64,000 bases of DNA from Bosea sp. 685 (GTDB taxonomy: Bacteria > Pseudomonadota > Alphaproteobacteria > Rhizobiales > Beijerinckiaceae), in the NCBI RefSeq assembly GCF_031884435.1, contig NZ_CP134779.1:5704001-5768000 (forward strand), given 5' to 3'. The notes beneath the pieces were generated by a model. That model was not told where the DNA came from. It was given only the letters and a program-made list of their open reading frames with translations, and did not search any database. The position numbers and the translations under genes are program-made. Below, one piece after another: positions 8,096 to 16,719 of this stretch (the stretch's first letter is position 1; every line of letters begins with the position of its first letter).

Positions 8096-8126
8096 ATCTT
8101 TCATTTATCTTTCTTGAAAGATAAAT
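8096..8126. promoter_or_regulatory. Probable MarR operator (24-bp perfect palindrome plus extra half-site)
   Basis: ATTTATCTTTC (8103-8113), a TT spacer, then the exact complement GAAAGATAAAT (8116-8126). A third half-site ATCTTTC lies at 8096-8102, 11 bp (one helical turn) from the copy at 8107. It sits in the divergent region, 95 bp from the MarR start codon and 109 bp from the binding-protein start. Size and position fit a MarR dimer site, with room for a second dimer. Confidence 0.75.
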
Positions 8127-8234
8127 TGAGCCATGCCATGCTCCCCTGGAATGGCGGGCGAAAGGCCCTGCCCTTCGCGCCGAGAAGCCGCGGAACAGCG
8201 GTTGGCGCCACGTAACAGACGGGGACCTGCAACC

Positions 8235-9260
8235 ATGCGCCACACGTTCCGCTTCGCGACCGCCACCGCCATCATCTGCGCCGGCTTCTCGCTCTCCGCC
8301 CGAGCCGAGGAGCTCGTCGTCGGCTCCTTCGGCGGCTCCTTCGCCGACAACGTCAAGGCCTGCCATGTCGCCGCCTTCGAGAAGGCGACGGGGGCCACCG
8401 TCTCGCTCAAGCTCGGCAATTCATCGCAATTCGCCGCCGCGATCCGCGCGACCGCCGGCAAGCCCGATATGGACATCGTCTATATCGACAACTCGCTGGC
8501 CGCCCAGACCCAGGGCGAGAAGCTCAACGAGATCATCGACCGCAAGAAGCTCAAGAACGCCGGCGACGTCATCGCCTCGGCCTGGGGCAAGGACGACGCC
8601 TATGTCGTCGCGATGGTGAGCGCGACCGCGCTCGTCTACAATCCCAAGCTGGTCAAGACGCCGCCGACCTCCTGGCTCGACCTCGCCGACCCGGCCTATG
8701 CAGGCAAATACGCGATCGGCGACATCAGCGGCACGTCGGGCCTGCACTACCTGCTGGCGCTGAACAAGCTCAAGGGCGGCACGCTGGAGAACATCGATCC
8801 CGGCATCGAGGCGATCAAACCGATCGCGAAGGGCTCGGCCGTGCTCTACACCCAGGCCGACCAGCTGCTCTCGCTGTTCGAGCGCGAGGAGATCGCGATC
8901 GCGCCCTGGTACCCCGACCGCGCCGGCGTCGCCATCGACAAGGGCCTGTCGCTCGCCGTCGCCTATCCCAAGGAGGGCGCCGTCGGCATCCTGCCGGCCG
9001 TGATCATCCCCAAGGGGACGGCCAAATCGGAGCTGGCGCATAAATTCCTCGACCAGATCCTTTCGGCCGAAGGCCAGGGCTGCTTCTCGGAGCGGGCCTA
9101 TATCGGCGCGGTCAACACCAAGGTGAAGCTCTCCGACAAGCTCCAGAAGATCGTCCCCAATGGCGAGAGCCTGGAGAAGGCCTGGTTCGTCGACCCCGAG
9201 ATCATCGCCAAGAACAGCGCCAACTGGACGCGCCGCTGGCAGCGCGAGGTGGCGCGCTGA
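8235..9260 (+). CDS. Periplasmic binding protein, PotD/spermidine-putrescine type
   Basis: 341 residues from the ATG at 8235; the earlier in-frame ATG at 8133 gives no signal peptide. Sec signal with cleavage near ARA|EE, then LVVGSFGGSFADNVK, typical of PotD/AfuA-class proteins that bind polyamines, organic acids or small amides. First gene of an operon that runs to 15828 without a gap larger than about 50 bp. Probably derepressed by the MarR protein. Confidence 0.9.
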   Translation: MRHTFRFATATAIICAGFSLSARAEELVVGSFGGSFADNVKACHVAAFEKATGATVSLKLGNSSQFAAAIRATAGKPDMDIVYIDNSLAAQTQGEKLNEIIDRKKLKNAGDVIASAWGKDDAYVVAMVSATALVYNPKLVKTPPTSWLDLADPAYAGKYAIGDISGTSGLHYLLALNKLKGGTLENIDPGIEAIKPIAKGSAVLYTQADQLLSLFEREEIAIAPWYPDRAGVAIDKGLSLAVAYPKEGAVGILPAVIIPKGTAKSELAHKFLDQILSAEGQGCFSERAYIGAVNTKVKLSDKLQKIVPNGESLEKAWFVDPEIIAKNSANWTRRWQREVAR

Positions 9261-9288
9261 GTCCCACGCGGACAGACGGAAGCGACCG

Positions 9289-10371
9289 ATGAGCGCGCTG
9301 AGCTTCGAGCGGCTGGGCAAGTCCTATGGCGAGGCCGAGGTCGTCAGGGAGGTCTCGCTGACGATCGCGGAAGGCGAGTTCGTCTCGCTGCTGGGACCGT
9401 CCGGCTGCGGCAAGACGACGATCCTGCGCATGGTCGCAGGGCTTGTAGCACCGAGCCGCGGCCGCATCCTGATCGGCTCCGACGACGTCACGTCGCTGCC
9501 GCCCAATAAGCGCGGCCTCGGGCTGGTCTTCCAGTCCTATGCGCTGTTTCCCCATCTCACCGTCTTCGAGAACGTCGCTTTCGGCCTGCGCCGGCGCAAG
9601 GTCTCCGGCGCGGAGCTCGACCGGCGGGTCAAGGAGGCGCTCGCCCGCGTCAGGCTGGACGCCTATGGCGAGCGTTTTCCGCGCCAACTCTCGGGCGGCC
9701 AGCAGCAGCGCGTCGCGATCGCACGCGCCATCGCGCCGCAGCCGCGCGTGCTGCTCTTCGACGAGCCGCTCTCCAATCTCGACGCGCAATTGCGCGACGA
9801 GATGCAGATCGAATTGAAGCGCCTGCAGCGCGGGCTCGGCATCACCACGCTTTTCGTCACCCACGACCAGGGCGAAGCGCTCTCCATGTCGGACCGTGTC
9901 TGCGTGATGGCCAAGGGCGTGATGCAGCAATTCGCGACGCCGGAAGACATCTATCACCGGCCGGCCACCGGCTTCGTCGCGAGCTTCATCGGCAGGCCGA
10001 ACCGGCTCCTAGGTACTGTCGCAGCGCGCGACGGCCAGGGCGGCAGCCTGCGGCTCGGAACCGGCCTCACCCTGCCTGCGGCCCACATCGACGCAGCCAT
10101 GGGCGCCAAGGTCGATGTGGTCATTCGCCAGGAGGCGATCCGGCTGCAAAGCGGCCAGCCTGAGCCCGGCGCGCTTGCCGGCACGATCGCGCTGCGCTCC
10201 TTCAGCGGCGCGCGGGTGCAATATGTCGTCAAGCTCACTGAGGGCGTCGAGCTGATCGCCGAGACTGCATCCAGCGGCCCGGATTCGGCGCTCGATCCGG
10301 GCACTCCGGTGTCGCTTGTGATCGATGCAGGCTCCATCTTCGCGATGGCCTCAGAGGGAGCGGCCGCGTGA
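9289..10371 (+). CDS. ABC transporter ATPase, PotA type
   Basis: 360 residues from ATG 9289 (GAAGCGACCG before it). Walker A GPSGCGKT (36-43), Q-loop [10 protein letters not shown], signature LSGGQQQR, Walker [14 protein letters not shown]-loop FVTHDQGEALSMSD and a C-terminal TOBE-type domain from about residue 240. Its stop overlaps the GTG of the next gene (GTGA). Confidence 0.94.
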   Translation: MSALSFERLGKSYGEAEVVREVSLTIAEGEFVSLLGPSGCGKTTILRMVAGLVAPSRGRILIGSDDVTSLPPNKRGLGLVFQSYALFPHLTVFENVAFGLRRRKVSGAELDRRVKEALARVRLDAYGERFPRQLSGGQQQRVAIARAIAPQPRVLLFDEPLSNLDAQLRDEMQIELKRLQRGLGITTLFVTHDQGEALSMSDRVCVMAKGVMQQFATPEDIYHRPATGFVASFIGRPNRLLGTVAARDGQGGSLRLGTGLTLPAAHIDAAMGAKVDVVIRQEAIRLQSGQPEPGALAGTIALRSFSGARVQYVVKLTEGVELIAETASSGPDSALDPGTPVSLVIDAGSIFAMASEGAAA

Positions 10372-11219
10372 TCGCGCCCCGGCACGGGCTGATGCTGCTG
10401 GCGCCGCTCGCGCTGGTTCTGGCGGGCTTCTTCCTGCTGCCCGTGCTGATGATGCTGCCGATGAGCTTTCGGGAATATGCGCCTGGAACAGGCATCGTGC
10501 CGGGCGTCTGGACGCTCGAGAACTACACCCGCATCGTCACCGATGATTACTACCGCGAGGTGATCTGGCGCACGCTGGGGCTTGGGCTCTTCGTCACGCT
10601 GGCTTGCCTGCTGCTCGGCTATCCCCTCGCCTTCCTGATCGCGCGCGGGCCGGAGCGCTGGCGCGTGCCGCTGATCCTGCTCGTGATCTTCCCGATGATG
10701 CTCAACCTGGTGGTGCGCTCCTTCGGCTGGATCGCGCTATTGTCCAATCGCGGGCTCGTCAACAATCTGCTGATCCAGCTCGGGCTGATCGCCACGCCGT
10801 TGAAGCTGATGTTCAACCTGACCGGATTGATGATCGGGCTGACCCATATCTACCTGCCCTTCATGGTGCTGATGCTGGTCGCGGCGATCCGCAATGTGCC
10901 CCGCGATGTCGAGGCCGCCGCCGCGACGCTGGGCTCCAGCCGCCTGCACGTCTTCGCCGCGGTGACGCTGCCGCTCTCGGCTCCGGGCATCCTCGCCGGC
11001 TCGATCCTGGTCTTCGTACTGACGATCAGCGCCTTGGTGACGCCGCGCATGCTGGGCGGGCCGACCTACAAGGTCATGGCGACGCTGATCTATGACGAGT
11101 ACATGCAGCTTCTCGACTGGCCGAGCGGCTCGGCGCTTTCCTTCGCGCTGACCGCGATGGCGATCGGCGTGATCTGGCTGTCGAGCCGGCTGACCAAGCG
11201 CTGGGCGGGCATGGCATGA
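10368..11219 (+). CDS. ABC transporter permease, PotB type
   Basis: 283 residues, GTG start overlapping the ATPase stop. About six membrane segments; first span APLALVLAGFFLLPVL, coupling loop VEAAAATLGSSRLHVFAAV followed by TLPLSAPG. Partner of the permease at 11216. The overlap layout GTGA then ATGA ties ATPase and both permeases into one translational unit. Confidence 0.93.
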   Translation: MIAPRHGLMLLAPLALVLAGFFLLPVLMMLPMSFREYAPGTGIVPGVWTLENYTRIVTDDYYREVIWRTLGLGLFVTLACLLLGYPLAFLIARGPERWRVPLILLVIFPMMLNLVVRSFGWIALLSNRGLVNNLLIQLGLIATPLKLMFNLTGLMIGLTHIYLPFMVLMLVAAIRNVPRDVEAAAATLGSSRLHVFAAVTLPLSAPGILAGSILVFVLTISALVTPRMLGGPTYKVMATLIYDEYMQLLDWPSGSALSFALTAMAIGVIWLSSRLTKRWAGMA

Positions 11220-12019
11220 CGAGCGCGAGCGACAGCGACGATCGTCCGGGCTCGGCGGTGACCATGGCGGCCTTCGCCGTCATCGTCTTCCTGCAGATTC
11301 CGGTGATCGTCGTCGTGCTGGCCGCCTTCAGCACGACCTCCTATCTCACCATCCCGCCACAGGGGCTGACGCTTGCCTGGTTCGCCAAGGTGCTGAGCGA
11401 CCCGAGCTATCTCTCAGCGATCCGGATGAGCCTGATCCTGGCTTGCGGCTCTACGGTGATATCGCTCGTGCTCGGGGTCGCTGCCGCCTATGCGCTGTTC
11501 CGCAAGGCGCTGCCGGGATCGGAGGCGATCACCTCCGTGCTGATGGCCCCGCTCGTCCTGCCGGCCGTCGTGATCGGCGTCGCGCTGCTGCAATATTACA
11601 GCCTGACCGGGCTGCGCGGCAGCCTGTTTGGCCTGCTGATGGCCCATGTCGTCATCACCGTTCCCTATATCGTGCGCTCGGCATTGGCGAGCCTTTCGGG
11701 CCTCGACCTTGCCGTCGAGGAGGCCGCGCGCGTGCTCGGCGCGAACGGCTTCGAGGCCTTCCGGCTCGTGACCTTGCCGCTGATCCTGCCCGGCCTCGTG
11801 GCCGGCGCGCTCTTCGCCTTCATCACCTCGCTCGACAATGTCCCGGTGACGATCTTCCTGATCAGCGCCAACCAGACGACGCTGCCGGTGCTGATCTTCT
11901 CCTCGGTCGAGATGGGGATCGATCCGAGCGTCGCCGCCGTCTCGACGCTGCTCATCGCCGCCACCGGCATCATCCTGCTCATCGCCGAGCGCCGCTTCGG
12001 CTTCCACCGCTTCGTCTGA
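11216..12019 (+). CDS. ABC transporter permease, PotC type
   Basis: 267 residues, six predicted spans, starting in an ATGA overlap with the previous permease. Coupling loop VEEAARVLGANGFEAFRLVTL matches the EAA consensus. Near residue 45, YLTIPPQGLTLAWFAKVL corresponds to the extracytoplasmic segment usual in PotC/YdcV proteins. Completes the four-component importer. Confidence 0.93.
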   Translation: MTSASDSDDRPGSAVTMAAFAVIVFLQIPVIVVVLAAFSTTSYLTIPPQGLTLAWFAKVLSDPSYLSAIRMSLILACGSTVISLVLGVAAAYALFRKALPGSEAITSVLMAPLVLPAVVIGVALLQYYSLTGLRGSLFGLLMAHVVITVPYIVRSALASLSGLDLAVEEAARVLGANGFEAFRLVTLPLILPGLVAGALFAFITSLDNVPVTIFLISANQTTLPVLIFSSVEMGIDPSVAAVSTLLIAATGIILLIAERRFGFHRFV

Positions 12020-12036
12020 ACACGAGTTAAAAGACC

Positions 12037-12870
12037 ATGCCTCTCACCAGCAAGGGTTTCCCGCTCTTCCTGACCTTCGATCTCGATGCCGAGACGATGT
12101 GGACCGGGCGCGACCCGGCCTATGCCAACCGTCCGATCCTGATGTCGCAGGGCGCCTATGGCTGGAAGGTCGGCACGGGCCGCGTGCTCGATCTGCTCGA
12201 TCGCTACGGCGTCAAGGCGACCTTCTTCGTGCCCGGGCTGATCATCGACCAGCGCCAGGGGCTGATCGAGGAGATCCTGAAGCGCGGCCATGAGCTCGCC
12301 CATCACAGCTACAGCCACAAATGGATTTTGAGCCTCACGCCCGAAGAGGAGCGCGAGGAGATGGAGAAGGCGTTCCAGTCGATCCTGCGCGTCAGTGGCA
12401 AGCCTCCGCGCGGCTGGCGCTCGCCGGCGGCCGAGATCAGCCCGATCACCATGCCGATGCTGGTCGAATACGGCTTCGACTACTCCTCCAATTTCTTCGA
12501 CGACGACTCGCCCTATCTGCACGAGGTCGAGGGCAAGCAGACCAAGATCGTCGAACTGCCCTTCCGCTGGGTGCTCGATGACGCACCCTTCTTCCAGTAC
12601 TCGATCGTGCTACCCGGCCGCACCATGCAGGCCCCGTCCGCGCTGCTCGAAGCCTGGAAGAGCGAATTCGACGTGCTCTATGCCGAGGACCGGATGATGA
12701 TGATCGGCATGCATCCCGAAATGATCGGCCAGCCCTCGCGCATCAAGGTGCTGGAAGGGCTGATCGAGCATGCGCTGAAGCATAAGAATGTCTGGATCGG
12801 GCGCTGCGACGAGATGGTCGACGATATGCGGCCCGGTCTGGAGACGGCGCGGGCGGAGGCCAGGCGATGA
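12037..12870 (+). CDS. NodB-fold hydrolase (polysaccharide deacetylase/imidase family)
   Basis: 277 residues, no signal peptide, so cytoplasmic. NodB motifs: FLTFDLDAETMW near the N-terminus (D-x-D in place of the usual TFDDG), ATFFVPG, the metal motif HHSYSH (H-x3-H) at about 89-94, GWRSP, and a late MIGMHPEMIG. Cytoplasmic members of this group include allantoinase PuuE and cyclic imide hydrolases rather than cell-wall deacetylases. Between a transport operon and SDR/amidase genes, a role in opening a small cyclic amide or imide is more likely than polysaccharide deacetylation; this is inference. Confidence 0.85.
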   Translation: MPLTSKGFPLFLTFDLDAETMWTGRDPAYANRPILMSQGAYGWKVGTGRVLDLLDRYGVKATFFVPGLIIDQRQGLIEEILKRGHELAHHSYSHKWILSLTPEEEREEMEKAFQSILRVSGKPPRGWRSPAAEISPITMPMLVEYGFDYSSNFFDDDSPYLHEVEGKQTKIVELPFRWVLDDAPFFQYSIVLPGRTMQAPSALLEAWKSEFDVLYAEDRMMMIGMHPEMIGQPSRIKVLEGLIEHALKHKNVWIGRCDEMVDDMRPGLETARAEARR

Positions 12871-13628
12871 GCGCCGGGCTCAGCGGCCGGCGCATCCTGA
12901 TCACCGGCGCCGCCAAGGGCATCGGGCTTGCGACGACGGAGCGCTTCATTGGGGAAGGCGCGCACGTCGCGGCGCTCGACCGGGACGAGGCGGCATTGGC
13001 GGCTTTGGCCGAGCGTTTCGACCGCAGCCAGCTCCATCCGGCCAAGGCCGATGTCGCCGATCCGGCTTCCGTGGCGGCTGCCGTGGCTGAGAGCGCCTTA
13101 GCTCTCGGCGGGCTCGACGGCATCGTCAATGCCGCCGGCATCGATCTCGTCGCCGATATCGAGGCGATGGCGCTCGTCGACTGGAGCCGCGTGCTCGCCG
13201 TCAACCTGACCGGGCCGATGCTGGTGATGCAGGCGGCCTTCGCGCATCTCAGGGCAGCCGGCGGCGGCACCATCGTCAACGTTTCCTCGGGCGCAGGCCT
13301 CTCCCCGTTGAAGCACCGCACCGCCTATTGCGCCTCGAAAGCCGGTTTGCAGATGGCGTCCAAGGCGCTCGCCATGGAGGCGGCGGAATTCGGCATCCGC
13401 GTCAACACGGTCTGCCCCGGCGCCGTCGAGACAGAACTCTTCCGTTCCGGCATCGATGCATCCCCCGATCCGCAGGCGGCCTATGAGGCGGTGCGCGCCC
13501 GCTACGCGCTCCAGCGCGTCGCCGCGCCCGAGGAGATCGCCGCCGCGATCCTGTGGCTGACCTCAGCCGAATCCTCCTACGTCACCGGCACGGCGATCGC
13601 CGTCGATGGCGGCCGCACATTTCATTGA
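12867..13628 (+). CDS. SDR oxidoreductase
   Basis: 253 residues, start overlapping the previous stop by 4 bp. TGAAKGIG cofactor motif, NAAG, catalytic Tyr-Lys in YCASK and C-terminal VTGTAIAVDGG. Acts on an alcohol or keto group of unknown substrate. Followed by a second, clearly different SDR, so the pathway probably has two redox steps or two stereoisomers. Confidence 0.88.
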   Translation: MSAGLSGRRILITGAAKGIGLATTERFIGEGAHVAALDRDEAALAALAERFDRSQLHPAKADVADPASVAAAVAESALALGGLDGIVNAAGIDLVADIEAMALVDWSRVLAVNLTGPMLVMQAAFAHLRAAGGGTIVNVSSGAGLSPLKHRTAYCASKAGLQMASKALAMEAAEFGIRVNTVCPGAVETELFRSGIDASPDPQAAYEAVRARYALQRVAAPEEIAAAILWLTSAESSYVTGTAIAVDGGRTFH

Positions 13629-13655
13629 GGAGCAGATCTTGTCACTGAGGAGCAG
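13626..13655. repeat. Duplicated ribosome-binding segment between two SDR genes
   Basis: TGAGGAGCAG occurs at 13626-13635 and again at 13646-13655 as part of an imperfect 20-bp tandem duplication. The first copy contains the stop codon of the upstream SDR; the second provides GAGGAG four bases or so before the next ATG (13659). Confidence 0.75.
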
Positions 13656-13658
13656 CTC

Positions 13659-14417
13659 ATGACCGCCAGCGCAGGCCGCTTTTCCGGCAAGGTCGTGGCG
13701 ATCACCGGCGCTGCCCACGGCATCGGCGCAGCCACCGCCCGGCGCTTCCTGGCCGAAGGCGCGCGTGTCGCCGTGATCGACCGCGAAGGCGAGGGTTTTG
13801 CGGAGAGCTTCAAGGACGTGCCCACCGAGCGGTTGCTGACCGTGGCGGGCGACTGCACCGATGCCGCCGTGCTCGCCGATTTCCATGCGCGCACGGTCTC
13901 GGGCTTCGGGCAGGTCGACATCCTGTTCAACAATGTCGGGCAGAGCGGGCGCGAACGCGCCGCCCAGTTCCATGAATCCGAGGAGGAGGTCTGGCGCTTC
14001 GTGCTGGAGGTCTCACTCTTCACCGCGATGCGGATGTCTCGCCTCGTCGTGCCGGCGATGCGCGAGCGCGGCGGGCGGATCGTCAACATGTCGAGCGATG
14101 CGGCCTTCGTCGGCGATGCCGGCCTGACCGATTATGCCGCCGCCAAGATGGGCATCATCGGTTTCACCCGCGCCTTGGCGCGGGAACTCGCGGCTCATCG
14201 CGTCACCGTCAACGCGGTGGCGCCCGGCGCGATCCGCACCCGCGCCCATGACCGGCTGGCGCCTGCCGTGATTGAAAAGATCAAGGCGACGACGCCTGCC
14301 GGCTTCATCGCCGAGCCGGAGGATGTCGCGGGCTGCGTCGCATTCCTCGCGAGCGAGGACGCCCGCTATGTCACCGGCCAGACGCTGCTGATCGATGGCG
14401 GCCGCTGGATGATCTAG
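13659..14417 (+). CDS. SDR oxidoreductase
   Basis: 252 residues with TGAAHGIG, NNVG, catalytic Tyr-Lys in YAAAK and C-terminal VTGQTLLIDGG. Only distantly similar to its upstream neighbour, so not a recent duplication. Same operon as the Pot importer and the amidase that follows 13 bp later. Confidence 0.88.
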   Translation: MTASAGRFSGKVVAITGAAHGIGAATARRFLAEGARVAVIDREGEGFAESFKDVPTERLLTVAGDCTDAAVLADFHARTVSGFGQVDILFNNVGQSGRERAAQFHESEEEVWRFVLEVSLFTAMRMSRLVVPAMRERGGRIVNMSSDAAFVGDAGLTDYAAAKMGIIGFTRALARELAAHRVTVNAVAPGAIRTRAHDRLAPAVIEKIKATTPAGFIAEPEDVAGCVAFLASEDARYVTGQTLLIDGGRWMI

Positions 14418-14430
14418 GGGGAGAACGAGC

Positions 14431-15828
14431 ATGACCGCCATCGCCGAACTGTCTGCCATCACGCTCGCCACGGCTATTCGTGCGCGCGAGGTGTCGCCCG
14501 TGGAGGCTGTCGACGCGGCGCTCGCCCGTATCGAGGAGCGCCGGGAGCTCAACGCCTTCATGGCTGTTTGCGCCGAGCGGGCACGCAGCGAGGCGAAGGC
14601 GGCCGAGGCCGCGATCATGAACGGCGCAGCGCTCGGCGCGCTCCACGGCATCCCGTTTTCGGTCAAGGACCTGACCAACACGGAGGGCGTCGCCACCACG
14701 CAGGGGTCTGCCCTGTTCGCCGGCACGGTGCCCTCCTCCGATGCCGTCGCGGTCGCCCGGGCGCGCGCAGCCGGCGCGATCCTGATCGGCAAGACGACGA
14801 CGCCGGAATTCGGGCACAAGCCCTTCACCGAAGGACCGTTCTTCGGCCGCACCCTCAACCCCTGGAGCCATGACCACACCTGCGGCGGCTCGTCGGGGGG
14901 CGCGGCGGTCGCGATCGCGGCAGGGATGGGGCCGCTGGCGCTCGGCTCCGATGGCGGCGGCTCGATCCGCATCCCCGCCGCCTGCTGCGGCGTCATCGGG
15001 CTCAAGGCGACGCTCGGCGCGATCCCGAACCTGCAGGCGCCCGATATGTTCGGAGCCAATTCCTATGTCGGGCCGATGGCGCGCGACGTCGCGGATACGC
15101 GGCTGATGTTCGACGTGCTGGTCGGGCCCGACGGGCGCGACCCTTACGGCCAGGTCGAAACCCTGCCGCGCCGGGAGCCGGGCGAGGGCGAGCGCCCGCG
15201 CATCGGCTTCCTGCTGCGCTGCGGCAATGTGCTCGATCCGGAGGTCGAGAGCTCCGTTCTCGCTGCGATGAAGCAAGCCGAGGCGCTCGGCATGATCGTC
15301 GAGCCGATCGAGCTCGATCTCATCTCGCTCGAACCGCATTTCCTGGTGCTGCTGCGCTCGCTGCTGCTGGCGCGTCTCGGCGGCCACGCGGCGCGCTCGC
15401 CTGAAAAGCTCGACCCGACCCTCATCGCGACGATCGAGGCCGGGCGCGCCTATAGCGCCGCCGATCTCTGCGAGGCGCAATTCGCTCGAACGAGCTGCTT
15501 CTCGCAGATCCAGGACATCCTGTCCCGCTTCGACCTCATCGCCTCACCGACGCTGTCGACGCCGGCCCTGCCGGTCGATCTTGATCCGCTCGGCCGCATC
15601 GCGATAGCGGCGCGCGACGCCGGCACGATCCGTGGCGCCTGGTATCCCTATACCTTCCCCTTCAATCTGACGGGGCATCCGGCCCTGTCGATGCCTTGCG
15701 GCCTCTCCGGGGGCGGCCTGCCGATCGGCTTGCAACTCGTCGGGCGCTGGCATGAGGACGGCTATCTGCTTGATGTCGCCGCGCGCCTGGAGGCGGCGCT
15801 CGGCTTCACAGCGCGCCCGCCAGCCTAG
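14431..15828 (+). CDS. Amidase (amidase-signature family)
   Basis: 465 residues, usual family length. Hydrolyses a C-N amide bond with a Ser-cisSer-Lys triad: K79 in FSVKDL, cis-Ser S154 in GGSSGG, nucleophile S178 in GSDGGGSIRIPA. No signal peptide. Last gene of the MarR-linked operon; after a NodB-fold ring opener it could act as the half-amidase that releases ammonia, which is inferred. Its stop codon overlaps the stop of the convergent permease gene at 15825. Confidence 0.92.
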   Translation: MTAIAELSAITLATAIRAREVSPVEAVDAALARIEERRELNAFMAVCAERARSEAKAAEAAIMNGAALGALHGIPFSVKDLTNTEGVATTQGSALFAGTVPSSDAVAVARARAAGAILIGKTTTPEFGHKPFTEGPFFGRTLNPWSHDHTCGGSSGGAAVAIAAGMGPLALGSDGGGSIRIPAACCGVIGLKATLGAIPNLQAPDMFGANSYVGPMARDVADTRLMFDVLVGPDGRDPYGQVETLPRREPGEGERPRIGFLLRCGNVLDPEVESSVLAAMKQAEALGMIVEPIELDLISLEPHFLVLLRSLLLARLGGHAARSPEKLDPTLIATIEAGRAYSAADLCEAQFARTSCFSQIQDILSRFDLIASPTLSTPALPVDLDPLGRIAIAARDAGTIRGAWYPYTFPFNLTGHPALSMPCGLSGGGLPIGLQLVGRWHEDGYLLDVAARLEAALGFTARPPA

Positions 15829-16715
15829 AGCATGCCCTTGCCGGCATCCGAGCCGCGTCGCGCCTGGCGCGCCCGCAGGCTCAGGATCGCAGCGAGCGCC
15901 AGGCCGATCACGAGGAAGGAGACGCCGGTGGTGACGGTGCCGAGCGCGTAGATCTCCGGCGTCGTCACGGTCGAGGTCAGCGCCTGGAGTTCGAGCGGCA
16001 GGGTGTTCTTCTCGCCGATCGCCTGCGAGGAGCGCGCGATCTCGTCCCAGGACAAAGTGAAGCCGAAGAGCCCGACGCCGATCAGCGAGGGCAGGATCAC
16101 CGGCAGGATGACATGAGCGAAGGTCTGCCAGGGCGTCGCCCCCTGGTCGCGCGCCGCTTCCTCCAGCCGGCCGTCGAAGCGGTTGAAGATCGCGAACATG
16201 ATCAGCAGGCCGAAGGGCAGGGCCCAGGTCAGATGCGCGCCGAGGCCCGAGGTGAAGATGCCCATGGCGGTGGTGTAGCTTTCGGCGATGAAGCCCGGCG
16301 CATAGGCTTTCACCGCCTCGTCGAAGAGGCGAAACTGCAGGGCGATGCCGAGCGATGTCACGATCGAGGGCACGATCAGGCTGGCGATGGTGACGTAGAA
16401 CAGCAGGTTCTGACCCTTGAAGCGCTTGCGGAAGGCAAGCCCCGCCAGCACCGAGAAGACCATGGTGATCAGCATCACCGTCAGCCCGAGCTGGAGCGAG
16501 CGCCAGAAGGCCGATTTGATGTCGACGATGCCGCCGCCGCTCCAGAGCTTGCCGAACCAGTGCAGCGAGACCCCGTTCATCGGGAAGGTCATGCCGCCGG
16601 TCGGCCCCTGGAAGGAGAGCACGAAGATCGCGATCATCGGGCCGTAGAGGAACAGCACGAACAGCCCGAAGAAGGCGGCGAGCCAGTAGAAGGAAGCGGG
16701 ACGGCCCTCGCGCAT
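15825..16715 (-). CDS. ABC transporter permease, PotC type
   Basis: 296 residues, last gene of a minus-strand Pot operon (ATPase, binding protein, two permeases). Six predicted spans, first WLAAFFGLFVLFLYGPM. Coupling loop LEEAARDQGATPWQTFAHVIL is a recognisable EAA motif. The end overlaps the amidase end tail-to-tail by 4 bp with no room for a separate terminator. Confidence 0.93.
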   Translation of the reverse strand: MREGRPASFYWLAAFFGLFVLFLYGPMIAIFVLSFQGPTGGMTFPMNGVSLHWFGKLWSGGGIVDIKSAFWRSLQLGLTVMLITMVFSVLAGLAFRKRFKGQNLLFYVTIASLIVPSIVTSLGIALQFRLFDEAVKAYAPGFIAESYTTAMGIFTSGLGAHLTWALPFGLLIMFAIFNRFDGRLEEAARDQGATPWQTFAHVILPVILPSLIGVGLFGFTLSWDEIARSSQAIGEKNTLPLELQALTSTVTTPEIYALGTVTTGVSFLVIGLALAAILSLRARQARRGSDAGKGML

Positions 16716-16719
16716 CGGG

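Noticed and set aside
12037..12870. Cell-wall or chitin deacetylase role for the NodB-fold protein
   Set aside because: No signal peptide or membrane anchor, D-x-D rather than the usual motif, and neighbours are catabolic.
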